From Bauldia litoralis (GTDB taxonomy: Bacteria; Pseudomonadota; Alphaproteobacteria; Rhizobiales; Kaistiaceae), in contig NZ_FMXQ01000001.1 in NCBI RefSeq assembly GCF_900104485.1, forward strand, positions 124,001 to 188,000: a stretch of 64,000 nt of DNA. The letters are read 5' to 3'. Positions 8,282 through 17,283 of this stretch are shown here, piece by piece; the first letter of the stretch is position 1, and every line of letters starts with the position of its first letter. The position numbers were made by a program, and so were the translations under genes. The notes below the pieces were generated by a model. It made no database searches and was not told the DNA's origin. It saw nothing but the letters and a program-made list of their open reading frames with translations.

Positions 8282-8449
8282 TCAGCGCAGGCGCTTGACC
8301 GCGATGATGCCGCCGATCGCGGCGACCGCGGCGATCAGGATGACGAGCAGCACGACCATCGCCACGGCGCCGACGATCGCGCCGAGCGTCTTCCAGAATC
8401 CCACCGTGGCGATGAGAATGATCAGCAGGATGAAAAACAGCACAGGCAC
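8282..8449 (-). CDS. Small hydrophobic membrane protein (55 aa), unknown
   Basis: A short frame starting with GTG at 8449 (GGGGAG about nine bases upstream) encodes a 55-residue, almost wholly hydrophobic protein with two membrane helices (about residues 3-16 and 19-48) and a basic tail ending VKRLR. Frame usage and the SD support a real gene. I recognise no family. It is downstream of pepF on the same strand, 33 bases after its stop, and could be co-transcribed with it. Its start could also be an internal GTG four codons in. Confidence 0.5.
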   Translation of the reverse strand: MPVLFFILLIILIATVGFWKTLGAIVGAVAMVVLLVILIAAVAAIGGIIAVKRLR

Positions 8450-8482
8450 GGTTCGCGTCTCCCCGATTTGAACGACGGCAGC

Positions 8483-10321
8483 CTAGCCGCTGTCGCCCTC
8501 GTCTTCCATCGCCTCGAGTTCGCCGATCAGACGGTCGATGACGCCGAGCCCCTTGTCCCAGAAGCCCGGATCGCTCGCGTCCAGCCCGAAGGGCGCCAGC
8601 AACTCCTTGTGGTGCTTGGAGCCGCCGGCCTTGAGCATGGCGAGATACTTGTCCTGGAAGCCCGACGCCGATTCCTCGTAGACCGCGTAGAGCGAGTTCA
8701 CCAGGCAGTCGCCGAAGGCATAGGCGTAGACATAGAAGGGCGCATGGATGAAGTGCGGGATGTAGCTCCAGAACACTTCGTAGCCCGGCTGCAGCCGGAT
8801 CGCCGGCCCAAGGCTCTCGGCCTGCACCTTCATCCAGATCTCGCCGAGGTCCTCGGCCGTCAGTTCGCCCTCGGCGCGCTTGATATGGACTTCGCGCTCG
8901 AAGCTGTAGAAGGCGATCTGGCGAACCACCGTGTTGATCATGTCCTCGACCTTGGCGGCCAGCATCGCCTTCCGCTGGGCCGGTTCCGTCGTTTCGACGA
9001 GCAGCGACTTGAAGGTCAGCATCTCGCCGAAGACGCTGGCCGTCTCGGCCATGGTCAACGGCGTCGACGCCATCAGCGCGCCCTGCGGCGCGGCAAGCAC
9101 CTGGTGGACGCCGTGGCCGAGTTCGTGGGCGAGCGTCATCACGTCCCGCACCTTGCCCTGGTAGTTGAGCAGCACATAGGGATGGGCGCTCGGCACCGTC
9201 GGATGCGAAAACGCCCCCGGCGCCTTGCCCGGCCGCACCGGCGCGTCGATCCAGCGGTCGTCGAAGAAGCGGCGGGCGATGTTCGCCATGTCCGGTGAGA
9301 ACAGCCCGTAGGCGCCCAGCACCGTCGTCCGCGCCTCATCGAACCGGATCGTCTTGCTCGGCACCTTTGGCAGCGGCGCGTTGCGGTCCCAGTGATCGAG
9401 ATGGTCCTGGCCGAACCACTTCGCCTTCAGCGCATAGTAGCGGTGAGAGAGGCGCGGATAGGCATTCCGCACCGCATCGACCAGCGCATCGACGACTTCC
9501 GGCTCGACGCGGTTGGCCAGGTGCCGCGACGCCGCGACGTCGCTGAAGCCGCGCCAGCGGTCGGAGATTTCCTTGTCCTTGGCCAGCGTGTTGGTGATGT
9601 GAGTGAAGAGCCGGAGGTTGGCCTTGAAGGTCTTCGCCAGCGCCTCGGCCGCCGCCTTGCGCTTGTCGCCATTGGCGTCCTGCAGGAGATTCAGCGTCGG
9701 CTCGATCGCCAGCGTCTCGCCATCGACCTCGAAGCGCAGGCTCGCCATCGTCTCGTCGAAGAGCCGGTTCCACGCGCCGCGCCCGGTGACCGACTTCTCG
9801 TGGAAGAGCTGCTCGACGCGATCCTCCAGTTCGTAGGGCTTGTCGCGGCGGATATCTTCCAGCCAGGGCCGGTAGTGACCGAGCGCTGGCTCAGCCATCG
9901 CCGTCTCAAGCACCGTATCCTCGATCCGGTTCAGTTCGAGCTGGAAGAACAGGAGGTGCGAGCTTGCCGTCGTGATCTTCTCCTGGACATCGCCGAAGAA
10001 TTTCGACCGCGCCGGGTCGCTGGTATCGCCGGCATGCAGCAGCCCCGCATAGGAGATGATCCGCCCCAGGAGGTCCTCCAGCGCCTCGAAGGCGGCCACC
10101 GCCTTGGCAAGGTCCGCGCCCGCCTTCTCACCGGTCGCAAGGCCCTGCAGCTTACCCTTGTAGCGCTCCTCGAACGCGGTCGAGTCCGCCTCCGCCCGTT
10201 TGAGGTCGGCCTTCAGTTCAGGGGAATCGGGCGATGGATAGAGGTCGCCGAGATTCCATTCCGGCAATTCGCCATAGGGCGCATCGGTGGCGGGCGTGGC
10301 GAACGGATCGGAAGAGGCCAT
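8483..10321 (-). CDS. pepF: M3 family oligoendopeptidase F
   Basis: A 612-residue cytoplasmic zinc metallopeptidase. The zinc-binding and catalytic HELGH motif is at residues 399-403 (AHELGHGVHQ), with the second-shell GEMLTFKSLL-type helix about 25 residues later and family segments AYAFGDCLVNSLYAVY near the C-terminus. Length and order match the oligoendopeptidase F clade, which trims short peptides. It is transcribed alone or with the small membrane protein downstream. The start ATG at 10321 gives the normal family N-terminus (MASSDPFATP). Confidence 0.95.
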   Translation of the reverse strand: MASSDPFATPATDAPYGELPEWNLGDLYPSPDSPELKADLKRAEADSTAFEERYKGKLQGLATGEKAGADLAKAVAAFEALEDLLGRIISYAGLLHAGDTSDPARSKFFGDVQEKITTASSHLLFFQLELNRIEDTVLETAMAEPALGHYRPWLEDIRRDKPYELEDRVEQLFHEKSVTGRGAWNRLFDETMASLRFEVDGETLAIEPTLNLLQDANGDKRKAAAEALAKTFKANLRLFTHITNTLAKDKEISDRWRGFSDVAASRHLANRVEPEVVDALVDAVRNAYPRLSHRYYALKAKWFGQDHLDHWDRNAPLPKVPSKTIRFDEARTTVLGAYGLFSPDMANIARRFFDDRWIDAPVRPGKAPGAFSHPTVPSAHPYVLLNYQGKVRDVMTLAHELGHGVHQVLAAPQGALMASTPLTMAETASVFGEMLTFKSLLVETTEPAQRKAMLAAKVEDMINTVVRQIAFYSFEREVHIKRAEGELTAEDLGEIWMKVQAESLGPAIRLQPGYEVFWSYIPHFIHAPFYVYAYAFGDCLVNSLYAVYEESASGFQDKYLAMLKAGGSKHHKELLAPFGLDASDPGFWDKGLGVIDRLIGELEAMEDEGDSG

Positions 10322-10540
10322 GTCTGGATCGCTGTGTTGAGGACGGTGGCAGGATAGTGGGCATCATGGCGGCTGCAATCAACCGTCCCGATGACGCCGC
10401 CGATTCGCCGAATGCGGCACCGATCGTTCACGGCAACAATGCGGTCGCGCAATCGCCAATCGCATCTTTGGAGAGGATGTGCACCGTTCAGTTTGCCGGT
10501 TAGCACCAAGTTAACCGCGCAGCCGGATCATTGCGTGGAC

Positions 10541-12034
10541 ATGACCGTATCCATCCTTGTCGTCGATGACGACCCGGTACAGCGTCGGCTCCTCTCCGCG
10601 GCGATCGAACGATTCGGCTACCGGCCGATCGTCGTCGCCGGAGGCGGAGAAGCGCTCGCGCGCATCGCGGCGGCCGACGGCGACAGCATTGCTCTGATCG
10701 TTCTCGACCTCGTGATGCCCGATCTCGACGGCATGGCGGTGCTGGCGAAATTGCGCGAAACGGGTCGCCTGACGCCGGTGATCGTCCAGACCGCCCATGG
10801 GGGAATTGATACGGTGGTCAATGCAATGCGTGCCGGCGCCATCGACTTCGTGGTCAAGCCGGTTTCGCCCGAGAGGCTCCAGGTCTCGATCGAGAATGCG
10901 CTGAAGCTCGGCGCGCTCGAGGGCGAGCTTGCCCGGGTCAAGCGCGCCGCCAATGGCACGTTGACCTTTCGCGACATCATCACGCGAAGCCCGGCGATGG
11001 ATCGGGTCATCCGGCTGGGCGAACGCGCCGCCGCTTCCCAGATCCCGATCCTGATCGAAGGCGAATCCGGTGTCGGCAAGGAGTTGATCGCCCGCGCCAT
11101 CCAGGGAACCAGCGAGCGGCGGTCGAGGCCCTTCGTCACCGTCAATTGCGGTGCGATCCCCGACAATCTCGTCGAAAGCATTCTCTTCGGCCATGAGAAA
11201 GGCGCCTTCACCGGCGCGGCCGAGAAGCATGCCGGCAAGTTCCGCGAGGCGCATTCCGGCACGCTTTTCCTCGACGAGGTCGGCGAATTGCCGCCCGACG
11301 TCCAGGTCAAGCTCCTGCGCGCCCTGCAGGATGGCGAGATCGATCCCGTCGGCGCCCGACGCCCGAGCCGGATCGACTTCCGGCTGATCTCGGCGACCAA
11401 CCGCAGCCTGATCGATCTCGTCAAGGAAGGCGCCTTCCGCGAGGACCTCTACTACCGGCTCAACGTCTTCCCGATCCGCGTCCCGCTCCTGCGGGAGCGC
11501 CGGGAGGATATCCCGGAACTCGTCCGCCACTTCACGGCGCGCTTCGCCGCCGAGGAGGGCAAGCCCGGCATCCGCGGCGTGAGCGCCGAAGCGCTCGACC
11601 TGCTGCTGCGCTTTGACTGGCCGGGCAATGTCCGCCAGCTCGAGAACGCGATGTTCCGCGCCATCGTGCTTGCCGATGGCGCGATGCTGACCCCGGAAGA
11701 ATTCCCCCAGATCGCCGCGCTGGTCGGCCTCGCCCCGCCGGCCCCGGAGGCCCGGCAACCGTCGGTACCCGGTCTGGCAGAGGCGATCACCCTCGATGAG
11801 GCGCCGGCCGATCAGGATCCGGGCGGCGGCAACGGTCTCGAGCCCTTCGACCCGGGCGGCGACGTGCGCCCGCTGGCCGAGATCGAGGAAGCGATGATTC
11901 GCCTCGCTCTTGAGCGCTACGAAGGCAGGATGACGGTTGTCGCGCGCAAGCTCGGCATCGGTCGGTCGACCCTCTACCGCAAGCTGAAGGAACTCGGCAT
12001 CGCCGACGAAGGGTCGGGAATCGCCGCGGAATAG
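10541..12034 (+). CDS. Sigma-54-dependent response regulator (NtrC family)
   Basis: A 497-residue regulator with three parts. The N-terminal receiver domain has the phosphorylation site Asp56 (VLDLVMPD) and Lys106 in VVKPVSP. The AAA+ domain has Walker A GESGVGKE (174-181), the sigma-54 contact loop GAFTGA (221-226), Walker B LFLDEV (242-247) and the FDWPGNVRQLEN sensor region. The C-terminal Fis-type helix-turn-helix is TVVARKLGIGRSTLYRKLKEL. It should activate sigma-54 promoters when phosphorylated by a sensor kinase that is not in the window. I place the start at the ATG 10541 (MTVSILVVDDDP), which begins the receiver domain exactly; the open frame extends about 50 codons further upstream without receiver-like sequence. 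The target genes are unknown. Confidence 0.94.
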   Translation: MTVSILVVDDDPVQRRLLSAAIERFGYRPIVVAGGGEALARIAAADGDSIALIVLDLVMPDLDGMAVLAKLRETGRLTPVIVQTAHGGIDTVVNAMRAGAIDFVVKPVSPERLQVSIENALKLGALEGELARVKRAANGTLTFRDIITRSPAMDRVIRLGERAAASQIPILIEGESGVGKELIARAIQGTSERRSRPFVTVNCGAIPDNLVESILFGHEKGAFTGAAEKHAGKFREAHSGTLFLDEVGELPPDVQVKLLRALQDGEIDPVGARRPSRIDFRLISATNRSLIDLVKEGAFREDLYYRLNVFPIRVPLLRERREDIPELVRHFTARFAAEEGKPGIRGVSAEALDLLLRFDWPGNVRQLENAMFRAIVLADGAMLTPEEFPQIAALVGLAPPAPEARQPSVPGLAEAITLDEAPADQDPGGGNGLEPFDPGGDVRPLAEIEEAMIRLALERYEGRMTVVARKLGIGRSTLYRKLKELGIADEGSGIAAE

Positions 12035-12046
12035 GCTTTTCGCAGC

Positions 12047-12064
12047 GGTAAAATCATTTTTACC
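12047..12064. other. AT-rich perfect inverted repeat (GGTAAAA-TCAT-TTTTACC)
   Basis: Seven perfectly paired bases around a 4-base loop, 13 bases after the regulator stop codon and before the L,D-transpeptidase gene. It stands out in GC-rich DNA. It could serve as a weak terminator for the regulator gene or as a protein binding site upstream of the next gene; the sequence does not decide. Confidence 0.4.
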
Positions 12065-12156
12065 TTGATGGATTACGGTTGAAATACGGCACCGGTTGGT
12101 TTCTCTTGCCAACAGGGCGCGTCGCTTTCTGCGGCAAGCAAACGATGAGGCATTTC

Positions 12157-13812
12157 ATGATGTTCCGTAGCCTGTCCCGGGGCCTTGCCGGCGCCGCCGC
12201 CCTGACGATGCTCGCCGGTGCGGGCATGGCATCGCCGGTGAAGACCGGCACCGACGCGGCCAAGCAGACCGAACCGCCTGTCCCCTATGCGATCTACCAC
12301 CGCCTACCCGACGCACGGGCGCTTGCGATGCAGGCCGCCCTTGCCGAGGCCGTCGATGCCGGGCTGGTCCACAAGGACGATGCGGAAGCCGTCGCTGCCT
12401 TCTACGAGGACCAGGCCTTTGCTTTCGCCTGGATCGAGAACGGCAGACTGAGCGGTTCCGCCCGTTCGATCATCGATCGCATCAGCCAGGCCGACGAGGA
12501 CGGGCTCGATGCCGACGCCTACGCCCTGCCCTGGGATAATGTCGGCGTCTACTATGCCGCGGACAACGCCAAGCTCGCTGAAGTCGACCTGATGCTGAGC
12601 CAGGCGATCGTCGATTACGCCCGTCATGCCTATTCCGGCCGCCTGACGCCCTTGTCGGTCAGCTCGAATTTCGGCTACACGCCGACCCGTCTTGAAGCGG
12701 CCGACATTCTCGGACTCGTCTCGGCGGCAGACGACCCGGCGGCAACGCTGGACGCCTATAACCCTCCGCAGAAGGAATTCCGCCTGCTGCGCGCCGAACT
12801 GGCGAAGGAGCGGAACCGCGACGCGGTGGAACGCCCGCCCGAAATCGCCGAAGGCAAGCTGATCAAGCCGGGGATGAGCGATCCCCGCGTGGTCGAGATC
12901 CGCGCCAGGCTTGAAGTGACGACCGACGTCGAGGATCCGCAGGTCTACGACGAGGACGTGGTCGCCGCGATCAAGGCATTCCAGACGTCGTCCCGCCTCC
13001 GGGCTGACGGCATCGTTGGAAACCGGACGATCGCCGCCTTCAATCGCGACCCGGTCGATCATGTGGAGACGATTGTCGCCAACATGGAGCGCTGGCGCTG
13101 GATGCCACGCAACCTCGGCCAGTTCTATGTCTGGGTGAACATCCCTGACTACACGGTCGAGATCAAGAAGGACGATGTCGTCGTCCATTCGACCCGCGTC
13201 GTCGTCGGCAAGACGGTCCACCAGACACCCATCTTCTCCGACGAGATGGAGCATGTCGTCGTCAATCCGGTGTGGAACGTCCCGGCGTCGATCGCCCGCA
13301 ACGAAATGCTGCCGAAGCTGCGGGCCGGCAGCGGCCTTGGCGGCTACAAGGTCTATGCCAACGTCCGCGGCAAGTTCCGGGCGGTCAATCCGCGCTCGAT
13401 CAACTGGCGCAACGTCAACATGAGCAAGATCCAGATCAAGCAGCCGCCGGGTTCCCGGAATGCGCTTGGTCAGGTCAAGTATCTGTTTCCCAACAAATAT
13501 TCCGTCTACCTCCACGACACCCCGTCGAAGAGCCTGTTCGACCGCGACGCACGGGCCTTCAGCCATGGCTGCGTGCGTGTCCAGAACCCCTTCGATTTCG
13601 GCGAGGCGCTCTTCGCATCCTCCTCGGACGTCGACGGCACCAAGCTGCGAAAGATGGTCGGCGGCGGCGAACGCTGGGTGAACCTGAAGGACAAGATCCC
13701 GGTTCACATCACCTATTTCACCGCCTGGGTGGATGCCGACGGCACGTTGCAGCTTCGCGACGACGTCTATGGCCATGACACACGTGTGGCCAAGGCATTG
13801 GGATCAACCTGA
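12157..13812 (+). CDS. L,D-transpeptidase (YcbB/LdtD-like) with peptidoglycan-binding domain
   Basis: A secreted protein of about 551 residues. An N-terminal signal peptide (hydrophobic GLAGAAALTMLAGAGMA) is followed by a YcbB-type scaffold domain, a peptidoglycan-binding domain (LIKPGMSDPRVVEIRARLEV to ADGIVGNRTIAAFN) and a YkuD catalytic domain. The active site reads HDTPSKSLFDRD then SHGCVRV, with the catalytic cysteine at residue 472. It makes 3-3 cross-links between meso-diaminopimelate residues or attaches proteins to peptidoglycan in the periplasm. I chose ATG 12157 because GAGG lies six bases upstream; ATG 12145 and 12160 are alternatives. Confidence 0.92.
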   Translation: MMFRSLSRGLAGAAALTMLAGAGMASPVKTGTDAAKQTEPPVPYAIYHRLPDARALAMQAALAEAVDAGLVHKDDAEAVAAFYEDQAFAFAWIENGRLSGSARSIIDRISQADEDGLDADAYALPWDNVGVYYAADNAKLAEVDLMLSQAIVDYARHAYSGRLTPLSVSSNFGYTPTRLEAADILGLVSAADDPAATLDAYNPPQKEFRLLRAELAKERNRDAVERPPEIAEGKLIKPGMSDPRVVEIRARLEVTTDVEDPQVYDEDVVAAIKAFQTSSRLRADGIVGNRTIAAFNRDPVDHVETIVANMERWRWMPRNLGQFYVWVNIPDYTVEIKKDDVVVHSTRVVVGKTVHQTPIFSDEMEHVVVNPVWNVPASIARNEMLPKLRAGSGLGGYKVYANVRGKFRAVNPRSINWRNVNMSKIQIKQPPGSRNALGQVKYLFPNKYSVYLHDTPSKSLFDRDARAFSHGCVRVQNPFDFGEALFASSSDVDGTKLRKMVGGGERWVNLKDKIPVHITYFTAWVDADGTLQLRDDVYGHDTRVAKALGST

Positions 13813-14009
13813 AATTGCCGTTGCTAACCGGCCGAAACCGGTTGCCAAGCCGCCCTTCAAATGCCACGTTTCAACCCTAATCGAGTCAGGCAAGGCTCGA
13901 CGGGGGCGGGGTATGATGCACGTCCCGTTTTGGTAAAGCGGCGTTAACTTTTATCGCTGCACACTGCGATGGGGACTGGTCCAGCAACGGACAGGGACGG
14001 CGACAGGTT

Positions 14010-15659
14010 TTGGTAATCGACGGGGCGAATGTTCGAGGTGCGTGGGGGCAGCGGGTCAGCCGGCTCCTTGCACGCGTCTGCGCGACAGCGCTGATCGGGT
14101 TTGCGGTTTCCGCGCACGGCGCGTCCGCTGAAGACCGGTCTCTCAGCCTTTACAACGCTCACACCAAGGAACGCGCGACGATCGTCTTCAAGCGGGACGG
14201 CGCTTACGACAAGGCCGGCCTCGCGAAGATGAACCGCTTCCTTCGCGACTGGCGGCGCAACGAATCCACCAGGATGGACCCGCAGTTGTTCGATATCCTC
14301 TGGGAGGTTTATCGGAAGACAGGCGCCACCCGGCCGATTACCGTTATCTGCGGCTACCGCGCGCCGGAAACCAACGCCGCCCTTCGTCGCCGCTCGAGCG
14401 GCGTGGCCCAGAACAGCCAGCACGTTCAGGGCAACGCGATGGATTTCTACATCCCGGGCGTCGATCTTGCGAAACTCCGCGCAGTCGGTCTCCAGATGCA
14501 GGCCGGTGGCGTCGGCTTCTACCCGAGTTCCGGGTCTCCCTTCGTCCACATGGACACCGGCTCCGTCCGTCATTGGCCGCGGATGTCGCGCAGCCAGTTG
14601 GTCAAGGTCTTCCCGAACGGCAACACGCTTCACGTCCCCACCGACGGCAAGCCGCTTCCCGGCTATGCCCAGGCGCTCGCCGCCTACAAGGTTCGCAAGG
14701 CGCGCGGCATCGCCGTCGCCAGCACCTCCGGAGTCGGATCTGCGGCCGTCGATGTCGTGGTCGCCGCCGAGGATGTTCCGCTGCCGCGGATCGCGCCGGA
14801 CCGGATCGACGATGACGTCACCGTCGTCGCCGTCGCCGAGGACATCACGCCGGCCGACGAAGCCGCTTCGCTTCTCGCCTACCCGCCGCAGGGCGCGCGG
14901 ACCGCGACCGCAACGCCGTTTGCTGACCGCTTTGCCGCGGTCGAGCCGGTCGACCCCGTCGCCCAGGTGATTGCCTTCGAAACCGCCCATGATGGTTCCG
15001 AGGTCGCCCCGCCGGACCTGATCGCTGCCCTTCTCGAGCGTCAGCAGCCCGAGCGTCCGGTTTCTCAGTCGGCTGCTTCGTTGCCGATCGCACCGACCGC
15101 CGTTGTCGCCACTGTCAACGTCGGCGTCGATCTCAGCCGGCCGCTGCGCGCCGACGCGATCACCACCGCCGTGCTGCGTGGCAACGATGACCGGATAGAC
15201 CAGCCGGTGCCTCCGGTGCTCGCCTATGCCGCGGCTGACTCCGAGCCTGACGAAGCGCCGGACGAGATCATCACCTCCGCCGTGCCGCTTCCGCAGTCCA
15301 GCCCGATCCGCCTTTTCGGCGCCACGGACGAGCCGGCTGCTCCTGCCCCCGAGGTCAACGTTACGGTGGTTTACGGCCGTCTGATGCCGGCAGAATTGAC
15401 GTTGACCAAGCTCGACACGCAGAGCCTGCGCCTGTGGATCGCGACGCCCTCGACCCGCGAGAAGCGCTACGCCCTGCTGACGATGCCCGATTTCAGCCGC
15501 GCCCCGTCGCTGCTTGGCAAGCCTGGTGCGGCTTTCGCCGCGACCTTCGAGCTGACGCCGAATGCCGGTGGCCTGCGCACCGATCGCTTTGCCCCCGGAA
15601 CCGACCAGGCGCCGAGCGTCGTCGACCTCTTCGGCGAAAAGGTGCTCGCAGCCCGCTAG
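14010..15659 (+). CDS. DUF882 / YcbK-like secreted peptidase-like protein
   Basis: A 549-residue exported protein. A signal peptide (RLLARVCATALIGFAVSAHG) leads to a DUF882 domain of about 170 residues, related to the M15 zinc peptidases: the metal-binding residues are seen in SQHVQGNAMDFYIPG (His and Asp) and SPFVHMDTGSVRHWPRM. This family (E. coli YcbK/MepK) cleaves cross-links in peptidoglycan. The remaining 300 residues are a Pro/Ala/Val-rich low-complexity region of unknown role with a short ordered end. It follows the L,D-transpeptidase by 197 bp, a sensible pairing because MepK-type enzymes cut the 3-3 links that such transpeptidases make. The start is TTG; no better start is available in frame before the signal peptide. 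Confidence 0.85.
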   Translation: MVIDGANVRGAWGQRVSRLLARVCATALIGFAVSAHGASAEDRSLSLYNAHTKERATIVFKRDGAYDKAGLAKMNRFLRDWRRNESTRMDPQLFDILWEVYRKTGATRPITVICGYRAPETNAALRRRSSGVAQNSQHVQGNAMDFYIPGVDLAKLRAVGLQMQAGGVGFYPSSGSPFVHMDTGSVRHWPRMSRSQLVKVFPNGNTLHVPTDGKPLPGYAQALAAYKVRKARGIAVASTSGVGSAAVDVVVAAEDVPLPRIAPDRIDDDVTVVAVAEDITPADEAASLLAYPPQGARTATATPFADRFAAVEPVDPVAQVIAFETAHDGSEVAPPDLIAALLERQQPERPVSQSAASLPIAPTAVVATVNVGVDLSRPLRADAITTAVLRGNDDRIDQPVPPVLAYAAADSEPDEAPDEIITSAVPLPQSSPIRLFGATDEPAAPAPEVNVTVVYGRLMPAELTLTKLDTQSLRLWIATPSTREKRYALLTMPDFSRAPSLLGKPGAAFAATFELTPNAGGLRTDRFAPGTDQAPSVVDLFGEKVLAAR

Positions 15660-15671
15660 GGTTGGAGTTCG

Positions 15672-15700
15672 GGGCGGCGCGATATGCCCCGCCCGCTTTT
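15672..15700 (+). terminator. Probable terminator after the DUF882 gene
   Basis: GGGCGG (15672-15677) pairs with CCGCCC (15689-15694), followed two bases later by four T. The stem is short (6 bp) with an 11-base loop, 12 bases after the stop codon. Confidence 0.45.
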
Positions 15701-15772
15701 CTCAAGATAATGGAATGCGATAGCGAACGCGGCGCCCCGCCTCTGAGGGCGGTCGGCGCCGTCGTCAGCGGG

Positions 15773-16024
15773 CTACTCGCTGAGCATGCCCAGCGCGTGA
15801 AGATACAGGTCGAGAAGCGCTTCCTGCTCCTGCCGCTCGGCGCTGTCCTGCTTGCGGATCCTGACGATCTGCCGGAGCACCTTGGTGTCGAAGCCGTTGC
15901 CCTTGGCTTCGGCGTAGACTTCCTTGATGTCGTCAGCCAGGGCCTGCTTCTCTTCCTCAAGCCGCTCGATGCGCTCGATGATGGATCGAATCTGGTCTGC
16001 TGCGATGCCACCGGTATCGGCCAT
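15773..16024 (-). CDS. gapR: GapR family (DUF2312) DNA-binding protein
   Basis: An 83-residue helical protein matching the DUF2312 family: [20 protein letters not shown] and [20 protein letters not shown] are near-invariant in it. In Caulobacter this protein, GapR, is a nucleoid-associated clamp that binds overtwisted AT-rich DNA ahead of replication and transcription forks. The ATG at 16024 is preceded by AAGAGGAG. It is downstream of the DUF1244 gene on the same strand, a frequent neighbour in Rhizobiales. Confidence 0.95.
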   Translation of the reverse strand: MADTGGIAADQIRSIIERIERLEEEKQALADDIKEVYAEAKGNGFDTKVLRQIVRIRKQDSAERQEQEALLDLYLHALGMLSE

Positions 16025-16114
16025 TGCGTCGGCTCTCCTCTTGCGCTCGGGTCGGGCACGCTGATTGCCCCGGCCTGCGCCGCGGGTCAAGGCCGTCAGC
16101 AATGAAAACGGGGA

Positions 16115-16420
16115 TCAGTGATCCGGCTTGTTCTGCGCGAAAGCCGCGCGCTGTTCGTCGGTCGCTTCCCGCTGGTATTGGGCACGCCACTGATCGTAGG
16201 GCATCCCGTAGACGATCTCGCGCGACGCGTCCTTGTCGATCGCGATCCCCTCGGCTTTCGCCGCCTCCCGGTACCAGTTGGACAGGCAATTGCGGCAGAA
16301 GCCGGCAAGGTTCATCAGGTCGATATTCTGGACGTCGCTGCGCTCGCGCAGATGCGCGACGAGACGGCGGTAGACCGCCGCTTCAAGCGCCGTCCGGGTC
16401 GCGTCATCCTGTTCGGCCAT
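16115..16420 (-). CDS. DUF1244 domain-containing protein
   Basis: A 101-residue protein with the hallmark cysteine segment NLAGFCRNCLSNWYREAA (Cys42, Cys45) followed by REIVYGMPYDQWRAQYQREA, as in the DUF1244 family that is widespread in alphaproteobacteria. The two cysteines could bind a metal or form a disulfide; no biochemical role is established to my knowledge. It starts 17 bases after the N-formylglutamate amidohydrolase stop, so it is probably in the same operon, followed by gapR. Confidence 0.92.
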   Translation of the reverse strand: MAEQDDATRTALEAAVYRRLVAHLRERSDVQNIDLMNLAGFCRNCLSNWYREAAKAEGIAIDKDASREIVYGMPYDQWRAQYQREATDEQRAAFAQNKPDH

Positions 16421-16437
16421 GGCCGGCTCCTTCCCTC

Positions 16438-17283
16438 TCATGTCGCCTCGATGGCCTCGACCGGCCCCGCGCGTGAACCATGGTGCCGGATCTCGTGCAG
16501 GTCGGGCATCGTGTTGATATCCGCCAGGATCGGCGCGAGGCGCTCGGCCCAGTGATCGGCGCCGGCATCGTCGGAAATCAGGTCCTGGCGCAACTCGACC
16601 AGTCCGTGGGCCAGTCCTCGCCGGGTGCCGTGGCGATACATGGTGTCGCGCATCAGCGCGCCGGAATACGGTTCGTTGTCGCCGACGACCAGGTCCGGAT
16701 CCGCCGCCAGCGCCTCGACCAAAGGTCGGGCAAGCCGCGGGTCGGCGTCCCACAGGATGCCGATCTGCCAGGGCCGGCCACGCCCGCGCCATACCGGGGT
16801 GAAGCTGTGGATCGACACCAGCGCCGGCACCGTGCCGGCAGCCAGCGATCGTTCGATCGTCCGCTCCACCTCGGCGTGATACGGCGCATGGTAGAGCGCC
16901 AGACGCCGCGCCCTCTCCGTCTCATCGACATGGTGATTGCCCGGCACGATGTCGCCGTCCGACAGGCGCATGATCAGCGTCGGATCGTCCTCGCCGCGGT
17001 TCGGATCGATCAGCAGGCGCGAGAAGGTGGTGAACACCGCCGGCGCCCCGAGACGTCGGGCGAGCCCGGCGGTCACGGCCCTGGCGCCCGGATCGTAGGC
17101 GATATGGCGCGCGAACGCCTCCGGCGGCAGCCCCAGCGTCCCGTATTCGGCCGGCAGCCGGTTCTCGGCGTGATCGCAAAGCAGGATGAGCCCCTGCGCC
17201 GGATCGCCCTCGATCGTCGAAAACGCCGGATACGCTTCCGACGCCACGTCCGCGCCGGCCGTCTCGGGTGAAATCATGTCCAT
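16438..17283 (-). CDS. N-formylglutamate amidohydrolase family protein (copy 1)
   Basis: A 281-residue member of the N-formylglutamate amidohydrolase fold, a zinc hydrolase that releases formate from N-formyl amino acids. Typical blocks are LILLCDHAENRLP (metal-binding Asp/His), TFSRLLIDPNRG, SIHSFTPVW (His) and GLVELRQDLISD (Glu). The true histidine-degradation enzyme HutG is one family member; the other copy at 21.1 kb looks closer to it (FNSPHSG, DVNREPYELD). So this copy may act on another formylated or acylated substrate. The ATG at 17283 is used; another Met follows two codons later. Confidence 0.88.
   Translation of the reverse strand: MDMISPETAGADVASEAYPAFSTIEGDPAQGLILLCDHAENRLPAEYGTLGLPPEAFARHIAYDPGARAVTAGLARRLGAPAVFTTFSRLLIDPNRGEDDPTLIMRLSDGDIVPGNHHVDETERARRLALYHAPYHAEVERTIERSLAAGTVPALVSIHSFTPVWRGRGRPWQIGILWDADPRLARPLVEALAADPDLVVGDNEPYSGALMRDTMYRHGTRRGLAHGLVELRQDLISDDAGADHWAERLAPILADINTMPDLHEIRHHGSRAGPVEAIEAT

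Noticed and set aside
10511-12112. 533-codon minus-strand frame
   Set aside because: Antisense to the sigma-54 regulator; composition is that of a shadow frame.
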